Source: Agelas oroides
Lineage: Eukaryota > Porifera > Demospongiae > Agelasida > Agelasidae
DNA: 64,000 nt
Direction: 5' to 3'
Assembly (NCBI GenBank): GCA_949130485.1
Contig: OX422183.1
Span: 19,995,934-20,059,933, forward strand
Shown here: positions 33,148 to 43,432 of the stretch, piece after piece
How the letters are laid out: every line of letters begins with the position of its first letter
Numbering within the stretch: position 1 is the stretch's first letter
Position numbers and translations under genes: made by a program
Notes under the pieces: generated by a model
Seen by the model: the letters and a program-made list of their open reading frames with translations, nothing else
Databases searched by the model: none
Told to the model about the DNA's origin: nothing

Positions 33148-33462
33148 TAGCCTCGTCCCCAGCCCCCACCCAAAAATCGGGAAAGGGGCCTGGTGTCACT
33201 TGCAAACTTTCCGTATGTGCTGAGTCAGCATATTATGTAAGAATTACATGCCTTACGTGATCACGTGGTAGCCAGCTACTGTTGACAATGGCATTACAGA
33301 GTAGATGAATAGATCTTGCTACGGAGCGACTACAGACAAATCCTGTGAGGCAAGAGTAGTAGTCTAGCCATGTACTCCAAACGAAGACTACTGACACAGC
33401 ACATACGGGAATTTTTGCAGGCCCCTTTCCCGAGTTTTGGGTGGGGCCTGGGGACGAGGCTA
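33148..33462. mobile_element. TAGCC-end element, 315 bp
   Basis: Ends TAGCCTCGTCCCCAGCCCC and GGGGCCTGGGGACGAGGCTA. Same interior as 22,908-23,378. No flanking duplication is recognisable. Confidence 0.7.
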
Positions 33463-33732
33463 CATTGAACGCGCAACTGGAAAGTGGTAACGCTCGATAG
33501 AGCTCACCGAAAGCTTTCTTCTGGTATATAAATATTGAAGTTTTGCAATGATCACAGCGAGCGCCTCATGAAAGAAATTTTGAACGTCTGGCATCTCTAC
33601 TGAGTAATGTTTACTGTCCACCATTCTAGACTAATTACCAAATGGCCTGCAGCTGGCTATGATTGTAAGGTGAGCAGAGCTCCTATTAAAAAGAGCTTTA
33701 ACGTCAGCTATATCTATACTGTGTGTTAATAT

Positions 33733-33850
33733 GTAGCTAGTTTAGTGGCAAAACATTAGTATAATTACATCACCGTTTTGTTAATTTTGTAGCTGTTTCA
33801 GTGCCTGTTCAAATGAGTTAATTTAGGACAATCACATGATTCACATACCA
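33733..33850 (+). promoter_or_regulatory. Orphan upstream region of a missing receptor gene
   Basis: TAGCTAGTTTAGTGG, TGTAGCTGTTTCAGTG and AGGACAATCACATGATTCAC follow the same order as at 21,061-21,190, about 100 bases before the gene B start. Here the similarity stops before the leader exon. No core promoter motif is identified. Confidence 0.35.
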
Positions 33851-34299
33851 TTTTTGCTCAGTATAGACGTTTATATACAATTGTGAACAAAAACAACCAT
33901 GGAACAGTTTGACTATCTCCAACCAATTGGCGATTTTCGAATTTGGACGCGGTTTTTACGGAAATACGTATACTTCCGTGTTATCAACATTGACTTTAAC
34001 CCCTCACCGCATGATGCGATCAACTTGTTTTCCTGTCATTCCCAGCATTGTAGTCCTGACAACTGTACTAGAATTCTCACGTTGCTGATCTTTACTGTAA
34101 GTGTAAGTTGCAAATTTCTCATAATAATTATGCTGGTAAATTCTGCAGTTGCTGTACGCAAAGACTCTATCACTGGCACCAAACTTTCCGGCACTAGTAC
34201 TACTGTTGGTGGATGTACGAAAGTTTTGCACATTTGATTGTTACGACATCTTGCCAGCATTGAAGCAAGAAGTACAGTTTGATGCTGCATTAGTTTCGA

Positions 34300-34586
34300 C
34301 AAGGGGTAGTCACTTATATGAGAAGCGTTTGTGACCAGGATCAAAATTGAATCAAGCGATCAAAGCCCTTTTGGGGGGCCAATCAAGGGATCAAGGTGAC
34401 ATCTGAACTGCTAAAAATCAACAATCAAGAACGCACGGCTGCAATGTGACCTTTGACCCCTGGAAATCAAGCGATCAAGAGCCTCAGAAGGGAATATCAA
34501 GTGATCAAGCACACTTTTTGCCGATCAAAAAACTTGATCGCGGTCGCAAACGCTTCTACAGGCAACATGTAAGTGACTACCTCTTG
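34300..34586. mobile_element. MITE (CAAGGGGTAGTCACTTA ends) with empty site elsewhere
   Basis: Inverted ends CAAGGGGTAGTCACTTA and TAAGTGACTACCTCTTG are flanked by TTTCGA on both sides. The duplicate at 62,203-62,220 reads straight through one TTTCGA without the element. Confidence 0.75.
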
Positions 34587-35645
34587 TTTCGAGTTTGATG
34601 AGCAAGGCTGAGTAAGCTGTAGCTCTGTCCAGATCTGGTGTGTAACAGCTATTGAGAAGAGAAGAGTTATGAAAAAGAACAGAAGAGTGAGGTAGTAAAC
34701 AAGCTATTGAGAGCTGCATTCACTGGTACAATGGTGTGATCAGTGTGGAGAAATACCACAATTTTCTTTTAGAGACTCTTTCAACACTTTTGTAGTCTGT
34801 ACAGTAAAACAAACAGAAGTTACAGAAGTGGTTCATACTAATGTTCAATAGTCTTCCCATTTGTGGAAATAGAAGTTCGGTTTGGGTGACTTGAAAGATA
34901 ACCTTATTTTTGCGATAAATTTGACTACCCAGAAATATTACTGCTGTGATAAAATTTTCTCAGGAAATTTTATCACCGAGGAAATATCATTGCGGCCAGG
35001 AATTTTGATCACTCATGGAATGCAAAGCATCTAGTAAGTACTTCCACATTTTCAATGATTTGTCATTTCTTCCAAATTGTACCCCCTTGCTGCAGTAGGG
35101 CCACATTTCAGCACATCAACCTTGAAATAAATTCTGCTACAGAAGCTTCTTTGAGAGTTTCTGCTTCTGTAGCTATGTATTCATTCCCCAACTCTTTCCC
35201 ATTTGATAACCTAGTATTGAGATACTGATTTTACCTTCGAATATTCAGTGTGAGCAAAAGTTAAACATTCTTGCTGTGTACCAATTCTTTGCATCTACCT
35301 GTATCAAGGCGCAAGAACGGGCGGGTTGAGTAAGATAATGTAACTCCAATAGAAGCCCGTAGTCTGGTCAAAATTATTGAGCTGTACTAAAAATAGAACA
35401 CACACGTGCTTAGCAACAATGCACTATATGTCTATGCAGCGCAGTATGCCCAGTACGTGTTACTATTTTTAGTACTGACCGTAAATTCCGACCATTTTCA
35501 AATTTTACAGAGTTACATGCTCTTACTGTAACTGTCCGTTCTTATGCGAATCAGAGCTCCTAGGAGTGAGTGACTGGGGAGTTACTGACAAGGGGAGTCA
35601 TTCACTCCTTGAAACTGTGAGCAATCAAATTTTTCTGAAAAAAGT

Positions 35646-35756
35646 TAGCCTCATTCCCAGGCCTCCCCCGTTTTTTTGTTCTTTGGTGTATTATACTGAA
35701 AGCAAACCTAAGAACAACGAAAAAAAAAAAACGGGGGAGGCCTGGGAACGAGGCTA
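35646..35756. mobile_element. TAGCC-end MITE, 111 bp
   Basis: TAGCCTCATTCCCAGGCCTC and its inverse, with an A-run/T-run stem inside. Flanks AAAAAAGT and AAACAAGT are similar. Confidence 0.75.
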
Positions 35757-37061
35757 AAACAAGTTACGCTTGGTGATAAAATTTCTCGGAGATATTAATG
35801 TCGCAATAATATCTTCAAGTGATCAACGTTACTGTAACAATGGATAACTGGAACATAGTCTATTTATCGCTATCAACAGGTGATCCCCAAACAACAATGT
35901 TAAGATTGATCCATCCTGGGGTTTCATGACAGCAAACTGTCAACGTTAATACTCGCCAGATTACTTTGCCTTCCTTCACAGAATTTTGTTATGGTACATA
36001 CCTATGTATAAGTGCATGAGGCTTTAACTTTGTTGATTCACAATCTCATTGGTAATTTCCTAAAGGTAGATGCATGCAATATGGACACAATACTAATGGT
36101 TTGGAAATGATGTGTCACGCTGCCATAGTAGCATGCAGATCGATATGAATCTATTATAGATCCCATTTACCCCAACATGCAGCTCGACAGTCAGCTCACC
36201 AATGCTCACAAGTGATAACAATAATATCATTTAAGTTTGATGGCAGTGATGGAGTACTGTGCCCCTTCTGCAGTGCTCTGAGTATAAGCAACACTGCAGA
36301 ATTTACTAGTGAAAATTTATAGTAAGTCTTGCAGTAGTGTTCTCTAATGAATTTGCAGTTGCCAAGACTACATTGTGGTCATGAGTGGAAAACTGTTGAT
36401 TGAGACAGGGAGGAGTGATTAATAAACATGCACTGAAGGACAGTACTACTGTGTTAGAGATCCAGCAAGTTTGCGTTTTCCTTGTGTGTGTGTAGTGTAT
36501 CTATATCTTGCATGAGCAAGAGAAGATATTTCCATATGACCAGAGAAACAAAAAAGTAACATTCACTTTTTACACCACTAGCCCTATCAACTGGGGTATG
36601 CGAAAGCTGCTGTAAGAGACTTGCTGCAAAGTTGAGTGAGAAGAGAGACAGCCATACAGCAAAATGATAGGGTGGATATGTTGTCACTTGAGCTTTGCCC
36701 TGCTAAGAGCCTCTGTTTGTCTATCAGGGAGTTAGATCTTCTGTAAACATGCCTGGAAATGCAGCTCTGTGTGAGCCCATTGATCTTCAGTTAGAACGTC
36801 CAAGCATGAATGCTGCACCTTTTTGTAAACATTCTATATATCTATACACTCAAAGTCTCATCCTATTATACTTATACTTGACTGTAAATTTCTTGATTAC
36901 TCCAGCCACTGAAACTTTTGTTTTTCGGTAACTATGCAGTGAACATCATGGCTAGAGTAATCAAGAAATTCACAATCATGAGTCATCCTAGCCACACAGG
37001 CTAGAGTAATCAAGAAATTTGCAATCATGAGCCATCCTAGCCACACAGGACTTTTCTCATA

Positions 37062-37179
37062 TACCGTATTTCTTCGATCAGACGCCGCCCTCGAATAGAC
37101 GCCGCCCTCGAATAGTAACCGCACCAAACATACCACGAAATAAATAGTAGCCGTGGCGTCTGATCGAAGAAATACGGTA
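37062..37179. mobile_element. TA-flanked MITE (TACCGTATTTCTTCGATC ends)
   Basis: Ends TACCGTATTTCTTCGATCAG and its inverse bound 118 bases with two GACGCCGCCCTCGAATA units. It belongs to the same broad class as 4842-5251 and 52,019-52,513. Confidence 0.8.
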
Positions 37180-37566
37180 CCTCTATTACCCAGAGGAGGT
37201 AGTGCAAGTATACGGATTTTGTATACGTACATTACATCTTCCGGTGATATCCGTTATGATAATCGGAGTTATGCGGTTGTCGTACAACGAAAGAGCTGTG
37301 CCAGACGGCAGATTTCGGCACCATCTGTTTCAAGCTGTGTTCATGCGAACGACCTATCCTTCAAGATATGTGTATTTCAGGTGGTCAAGGGTCCACACAG
37401 CTGTCGAGACCGCTGTTACTGCTCCCGTCGGTATGTGAGAACGCTGTAAAAGCCGGGTCCAGCTTCAAGCCTCTGAAATTGGTGAGATTCAAGCGCCCGT
37501 AGCGCATGAACGCAGGGTGCTATCAAGACCGGACTTGCACCAGATTAAAGATCTGTTTCTGTGCTT

Positions 37567-38093
37567 TCTGAAAATCCTCACATGATGGGGGTGACATCCC
37601 CATTAGATTTGGAGCTATAAGCCCACGAAATTAACCATGTTTTGTGGTTTTGGTGCGCATTGGTAAAATTTGTCCAATTGTATCTCCTGAACCCTACCAC
37701 CTATGGACATGAGACTTGAACCGTTGGATGCAGCAAAGATTGAAGTTTATAAGGGTATGTAAAAGTATTGTGATATCCCCATCAGATATGGAACTGTGAG
37801 CCCGTGAAATAAACCATTTTTCATGATTTTGATGCACACGGGTAAATGTGTGTGACTGTATCTCTTGAACCCTTCCCTCTACAGACACGAAACTTGTACC
37901 ATTGTATACAGCAAAGATTGAAGTTTATAAAGACTTGTTCAAGCATAGTGACATCCCCATCGCAATTGGAGCTGTGAGTCCTTGAAGTAAACCATGTTTC
38001 ATGGTTCTGTACGCATTGGTAATTCTGTGTGACCATATCTCTTGAACCCTACAACTTAATGACATGGAACTTGTACCGTAGGACACAGCAAGC
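37567..38093. repeat. 176-bp satellite-like monomers
   Basis: About three diverged units contain GACATCCCCAT, an AACCAT(G/T)TTT stretch, TATCTC(C/T)TGAACCCT and GCAAAG. The same units recur in the right arm and at 40,980-41,460. Confidence 0.75.
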
Positions 38094-38244
38094 AATTTGT
38101 ATTTGTAGTATGCCTCTGAACATTCATGCATTCAATACACTGAATTGCATTTGTTTTCAGGAACACTCTAATAAGCTAATATGTCTCTACAAGAGCGCAT
38201 TTTATTATGATTGGACGCAGCAAAGACTAAGCACAATAAAGGAA

Positions 38245-38341
38245 TTTAGTCGAACCCAGGTCACCTCTAGCTTGGGCCGCCAGTGCTCTACTACTGAGCC
38301 ACGACAGCCAGACGGTTCAACTCCCAGCTCGTTTCACTTTC
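38245..38341 (-). repeat. tRNA-derived SINE in left palindrome arm
   Basis: Minus strand: CTGTCGTGGCTCAGTAGTAG (A box) and CCTGGGTTCGACT (B box), then the SINE structure seen at 7727. Its mirror copy starts the right arm. Confidence 0.6.
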
Positions 38342-38727
38342 GTGAGCATAATTTCAGTAACATAGTGTACATGTGCTTAATGAGCCCAAACACTCAGGAT
38401 TGTAAATTTCTGAACATTTAAATTGAATGTTTACTACGAGATAGGTACATGCTCAAGGCTAGTGATACACTGACTTAGGCTGACCCATCTGTCACCTGAC
38501 ATACATTTATGTCAGCATACAAGCCTGTAATACATATCAAACATCACGGTACTTTAAACAAGAAACATCAATCTCTCATTGTGTATTACTACACTATTGA
38601 AATGCAATAGCTTATCAATTTTGTTCTGACTGGAACTGAACAATGTTTGGTGATTATTATGCGTTCTTGGTTTCTATGATTGGACTAAGCACAATAAAGG
38701 AATTTAGATGTTATGAGGCAAAAATAG
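38342..38727. other. Palindrome spacer
   Basis: 386 bases of single-copy-looking AT-rich sequence separate the arms. The last 40 bases carry AAGCACAATAAAGGAATTTAG, as in the arms. No gene. Confidence 0.5.
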
Positions 38728-39878
38728 AGGAAAGTGAAACGAGCTGGGAGTCGAACCGTCTGGCTGTCGTGGCTCAGTGGCAGAGTACTGGCGGCCCAAG
38801 CTAGAGGTGACCTGGGTTCGGCTAAATTCCTTTATTGTGCTTAGTCTTTGCTGCGTCCAATCATAATAAAATGCGCTCTTGTAGAGACATATTAGCTTAT
38901 TAGAGTGTTCCTGAAAACAAATGCAATTCAGTGTATTGAATGCATGAATGTTCAGAGGCATACTACAAATACAAATTGCTTGCTGTGTCCTACGGTACAA
39001 GTTCCATGTCTTTAAGTTGTAGGGTTCAAGAGATATGGTCACACAGAATTACCAATGCGTACAGAACCATGAAACATGGTTTACTTCAAGGACTCACAGT
39101 TCCAATTGCGATGGGGATGTCACTATGCTTGAACAAGTCTTTATAAACCTCAATCTTTGCTGTATACAATGGTACAAGTTTCGTGTCTGTAGAGGGAAGG
39201 GTTCAAGAGATACAGTCACACACATTTACCCGTGTGCATCAAAATCATGAAAATGGTTTATTTCACGGGCTCACAGTTCCATATCTGATGGGGATATCAC
39301 AATACTTTTACATACCCTTATAAACTTCAATCTTTGCTGCATCCAATGGTTCAAGTCTCATGTCCATAGGTGGTAGGGTTCAGGAGATACGATTGGACAA
39401 ATTTTACCCATGCGCACCAAAACCACAAAACATGGTTAACTTCGTGGGCTTATAGCTCCAAATCTAATGGGGATGTCACCCCCATCATGTGAGGATTTTC
39501 AGAAAGCACAGAAACAGATCTTTAATCTGGTGCAAGTCCTGTCTTGATAGCACCCTGCGTTCATGCGCTACGGGCGCTTGAATCTCACCAATTTCAGAGG
39601 CTTGAAGCTGGACCCGGCTTTTACAGCGTTCTCACATACCGACGGGAGCAGTAACAGCGGTCTCGACAGCTGTGTGGACCCTTGACCACCTGAAATACAC
39701 ATATCTTGAAGGATAGGTCGTTCGCATGAACACAGCTTGAAACAGATGGTGCCGAAATCTGCCGTCTGGCACAGCTCTTTCGTTGTACGACAACCGCATA
39801 ACTCCGATTATCATAACGGATATCACCGGAAGATGTAATGTACGTATACAAAATCCGTATACTTGCACTACCTCCTCT
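38728..39878. repeat. Right arm of the palindrome
   Basis: Reverse copy of 37,191-38,341, with the same length and few differences, so the pair is young or kept alike by gene conversion. Confidence 0.88.
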
Positions 39879-39924
39879 GTCTATTACCGGTTGTTGTACG
39901 AAAGATCTGCAGTGGCCCAGGGGT

Positions 39925-39998
39925 TAAAATCAAGCCTGATGACACGGAAGTATACGTATTTCCGTAAAAACCGCGTCCAAATTCGCAAAATTTCGAAA
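39925..39998 (-). repeat. Inverted copy of the 33,931 terminal block
   Basis: On the minus strand this reads CGATTTTCGAA, GGACGCGGTTTTTACGGAAA and TACGTATACTTCCGTGT, as at 33,931-34,000 and 61,793-61,860. The two blocks point inward across 6 kb and may be ends of a composite element. Confidence 0.6.
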
Positions 39999-40023
39999 AT
40001 CGCATACACCAGGGGAGGTAGTG

Positions 40024-40067
40024 TAGCCTCGTACCCAGGCTCGGGGAGGAGCCTGGGTACGAGGCTA
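40024..40067. mobile_element. 44-bp TAGCC-end hairpin with 9-bp duplication
   Basis: TAGCCTCGTACCCAGGCTC and its inverse make almost the whole element. GAGGTAGTG flanks both sides. The homologous sites at 37,195 and 39,870 have one GAGGTAGTG and no element, a clear empty site. Confidence 0.9.
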
Positions 40068-40127
40068 GAGGTAGTGCAGGTGTACGGATTTGTATACGTA
40101 CGTTACGTCTTCCGGTGATATCCGTTA

Positions 40128-40654
40128 TTGGGGCGAGCCTGAGCGAGGTCTACGGGAACACGTGCTTCGACCGACCGACCGATCCGACCGACCGTGTCCG
40201 TCCCAGTCACGTGATACTGATACGTTGCACGTGCCCACGCTACCGCGCCATGCCACGCGTGGTCGTGAACAGTGGAGTGCGTAGTAGTGGAGGCGGAACG
40301 GAAGGCTAGACTCAAGCACGCCAGGGAGCAATGCAGGCGTCGGAAAGCCAAAGTGGCACGGGAGCAACGACAGACGAGACGGCAGGTACGTAGGGAACAA
40401 GACTGTCGCAGGAGATCAGAGGAGACACAGGAGCAACGAGAGGCAAGTCTCCAGACACGTAGGAACAAGGCCGTGAGTCGCAGGAGGGCAGAGGAAACAC
40501 AACAACAGCGAGAGGCAATACTCCGGGCACGTCACACCGCATTCTGGACAAGACTTGCACACGCGTAATGCATATGGGCGTGCACAGACCCCACCCTCTC
40601 ACTTAGCCATGCCGCGCCGCGCCATGCCACAAGACAGCTCAGGCTCGCCCCCAA
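40128..40654. mobile_element. GC-rich element (TTGGGGCGAGCCTGA ends)
   Basis: Ends TTGGGGCGAGCCTGA and TCAGGCTCGCCCCCAA. It interrupts the third copy of the palindrome arm and has base composition unlike its surroundings. It encodes one arginine-rich frame. A fragment of the end is at 43,455-43,475. Confidence 0.65.
40272..40568 (+). CDS. Arginine-rich coiled-coil-like frame in transposon
   Basis: 98 codons, strongly basic, with repeated blocks like RRRSEETQEQREASLQTRR and RRRAEETQQQREAILRARH. Such R/E/Q repeats occur in proteins of Helitron and other eukaryotic transposons. The frame probably is a fragment of one, but I cannot assign the family. It has no catalytic domain. Confidence 0.4.
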   Translation: MECVVVEAERKARLKHAREQCRRRKAKVAREQRQTRRQVRREQDCRRRSEETQEQREASLQTRRNKAVSRRRAEETQQQREAILRARHTAFWTRLAHA

Positions 40655-40676
40655 CGATGATGATCATCTGTCTAGT

Positions 40677-41466
40677 AATAATCGGAGTTATGCGGTTGTC
40701 GTACAACGAAAGAGCTGTGCCAGGCGGCAGATTTCAGCACCATCTGTTCCAAGCTGTGTTCATGCGAACGACCTATCCTTCAAGAGATGTGTATTTCAGG
40801 TAGTCAAGGGTCCACACAGCTGTCGAGACCGCTGTTACTGCTCCCGTCGGTATGTGCTGTAAAAGCCGGGTCCAGCTTCAAGCCTCTGAAATTGGTGAGA
40901 TTCAAGCGCCCTTAGCGCATGAACGCAGGGTGCTATCAAGACAGGACTTGCACCAGATTAAAGATCTGTTTTTGTGCTTTCTGAAAATCCTCACATGATG
41001 GGGGTGACATCCCCCATTAGATTTAGAGCTATAAGCCCGTGAAGTTAACCATGTTTTGTGGTTTTGGTGCGCATGGGTAAATTTGTCCAATCGTATCTCC
41101 GGAACCCTACCACCTATGGACATGAGACTTGAACCGTTGGATGCAGCAAAGATTGAAGTTTATAAGGGTATGTAAAAGTATTGTGACATCCCCATCAGAT
41201 ATGGAGCTGTGAGCCCGTGAAATAAACCATTTTTCGTGATTTTGATGCACACGGGTAAATTTGTGTGACTGTATCTCTTGAACCCTTCCCTCCACAGACA
41301 CAAAACTTGTACCATTGGATACAGCAAAGGTTGAGGTTTATAAAGACGTGTTCAAGCATAGTGACATCCCTGTCACAATTGGAGCTGTGAGTCCTTGAAG
41401 TAAACCATGTTTCATGGTTCTGTACGCATTGGTAATTTTGTGTGACCATATCTCCTGAACCCTACT
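40677..41466. repeat. Third copy of the palindrome arm
   Basis: Same orientation as the left arm. With 40,068-40,127 it forms one arm copy split by the GC-rich element. It ends inside the last monomer at 41,466. Confidence 0.8.
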
Positions 41467-42646
41467 GAAACCTACAAATGAATGCACATTTCAAAAAATT
41501 CACAGCTTGTCTACGGGAGGGGCTCTTTCACGAGTGGAAGCAAGCATTACTAGCCCCTTATGTTGCTAAACAACTCACGGCTCTGTTCCACACACAACCA
41601 CTCTTCAGCTTTCTTGTCTACTTCAGCGTAGTACTAATGACATATTGCGCATTCTAGTTAAAGCCCAGCCAGGCACTCGAAGCTCCGGGCCACGCTCACC
41701 TACTAGGCTTGGCATACGATCGCAAGACCTGGGCCTACCCAATGAGTACAGTCTTGGCCACTGTGGCCTTTCTGCTGCTTCTAGACACAAGCTTGCTTTC
41801 ACAAGCAGGCATCACGCACTACTCATAGCTACTGACACTACAGCACTCTACTAAACTCCCTTCTTTTTAAAAAATTTTTTTTTATATATATATATATATT
41901 TTAAGTCGATCTAAGCTTATCTTCAAAGTTCCGACCACCACATGAGGGGTTCCGCCAGGCCACATCTTAACTAGCTTAATTATAAACTGATTATTGGATG
42001 GCAATGCCAACAGGAAACGGGGAAAATCCCCAATTTTACGGAGAGTGAACGGTTGAAGACTCCCAAAACTGACTGTGCGCTAAAAGAAGTCTATCAGCTT
42101 GGATTCCAGGTTTGTCGACCTTGAAAGTACAGGGTTCTCTGCCACCTTAAGTGCCAAAAATTGGGCGCAATACGGATCAAGTGACCTTTGAAGCTTCGCT
42201 ATGGCTAGTTGTACTGATGATTTCAATCAATGTTGCAAAAATGCCTGGACCACTCAAGTTTATAGCTGTGAAGAGACTATATTAGCTGTTATTTTATGTT
42301 GCAATACATTTCTCCCATAGAAGATATTGATAGTTTGAAGTGACTTTTGACAAGTAAATTTAGCAAGCACCAGTGCAATTGATTATTTACCATCGGTAGA
42401 GTATTAAAATAGCTGGACCACTCGCGTGGATAGGAATGTTCATATATAATCCCCCATATAAAATCAAAATCGCATATTTTGGCACATAACCTTCTGTTTG
42501 CTTTAAATATTTTCGGAAGAAGGAAAGTCATGGAAACTATTGTAACTGTAGTTTTCAAACAAGGTCACTTGGTTCTTGGATTTTAGCATACTTGAGTCAA
42601 GTTCGTTCGTTCTTGATTTTTTCCTCGGTACCGCTACTATCACCAA
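41467..42646. other. Central non-coding stretch
   Basis: 41,467-41,860 contains coding-like codon strings (for example EWKQALLAPYVAKQLTAL) broken by stops, possibly a transposon remnant. 41,871-41,905 is a run of A, T and TA. The rest shows nothing. Confidence 0.3.
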
Positions 42647-43013
42647 ATTGACAGGGAGCAGAGATGAACGGTGGAAACGGGATACTTGAATACACTGTTC
42701 AATGACTTTATGTGTACATCAAACTACTGCCTCCTCACTTTGTTCAAGTAATTTGCAATGTAAGTGAAAGAAATGTGTTCGTTATTTCATCTCGTGGAGG
42801 TGATCCAAATTTAGGAGTCCATGTTTTGCAATTAAAAAGATGTAGGGATGGCATGCCAAAAAGTATGCGAACAAGGTAGGGATGATGCATGAAAGCAAAG
42901 GTCAACATATTGGCAAAGTCCCATTTTTTTTACACTGCAGTTAGACCGTGCATGGGGGTCTTCCTAAAACCTACCAGAAGTTCACCCCAACCTTTACTGG
43001 CAGTTCATGGCTG

Positions 43014-43070
43014 TAGCCTCGTTTTCAGGCCACTTCCTAGCTCCTCCTACATGGCCTGGAAACGAGGCTA
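43014..43070. mobile_element. 57-bp TAGCC-end hairpin
   Basis: TAGCCTCGTTTTCAGGCCAC to GGCCTGGAAACGAGGCTA. It also occurs at the same place in the duplicate at 60,899. Confidence 0.75.
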
Positions 43071-43094
43071 CAAATTCACCAACCTTTACTACAT

Positions 43095-43151
43095 TAGCCT
43101 CGTTCCCAGGCCACTTCCTAGCTCCTCCCACGTGGCCTGGGAATGAGGCTA
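43095..43151. mobile_element. 57-bp TAGCC-end hairpin, second copy
   Basis: Same element 24 bases further on (TAGCCTCGTTCCCAGGCCAC to GAATGAGGCTA), absent from the 60.9-kb duplicate. Confidence 0.75.
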
Positions 43152-43432
43152 GTATGATCCGCCTTGTAGGTAGTGAGTTGGAGAAGACTGCAGACTATTT
43201 ATAGTAAGTGTTGGAAACATGGTTTTATCCTCATCCTGAGGCCACCTTCCTCCTCCCACCTGGCATCAGCTGTATAGGTATGCTTGCCTCGTAGGTAGCT
43301 ATCAGATAGCTACCAAGTACCTTTACTGCCAACATACTACTTGTAGTGACAGTGGCACCCTTGTTACATGCCTCTGGACACTGAGCTTGAGTGGGCTGCA
43401 GATTAGTCATGGTAATCAGTGTGAAATCTCCC

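Larger units (their letters stand above)
31887..33930 (+). other. Gene B 3' flank and end of the left array
   Basis: Holds conserved 3' UTR words, two transposable elements and, at 33,733-33,850, a copy of the sequence that lies just upstream of gene B's leader. No leader exon follows; repeats begin at 33,931. Confidence 0.55.
33931..36985. repeat. Left copy of a 2-3 kb segmental duplication
   Basis: Three blocks match the right edge of the window in the same order: 33,931-34,765 with 61,793-62,365; 35,790-36,170 with 62,607-62,962; 36,236-36,985 with 63,196-63,930. The left copy has extra insertions. Bases 35,305-35,517 match 62,384-62,600 in reverse. No gene recognised inside. Confidence 0.75.
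37191..38341. repeat. Left arm of a 2.7-kb palindrome
   Basis: This 1.15-kb arm is nearly identical to the reverse of 38,728-39,878. It includes about three 176-bp monomers (ends near 37,739, 37,916 and 38,093; each starts ATTGAAGTTTATAA) and finishes with a tRNA-SINE. Small frames such as 37,202-37,438 appear in both arms but have no domain. Confidence 0.88.
42647..43432. repeat. Dispersed repeats shared with 2.3 kb and 60.7 kb
   Basis: 42,647-42,815 matches 2338-2482. 42,832-43,432 matches 60,737-61,123 in the same direction, including AAAAAGATGTAGGGATGGCA and CTGCAGTTAGAC. Confidence 0.65.

Noticed and set aside
37202-37438. 78-codon frame found in both palindrome arms as a conserved gene
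   Set aside because: It is identical only because the arms are duplicates; no domain, and the third copy breaks differently.
42647-42815. Unique promoter element
   Set aside because: The same sequence occurs at 2338-2482 in a different context, so it is a dispersed repeat.
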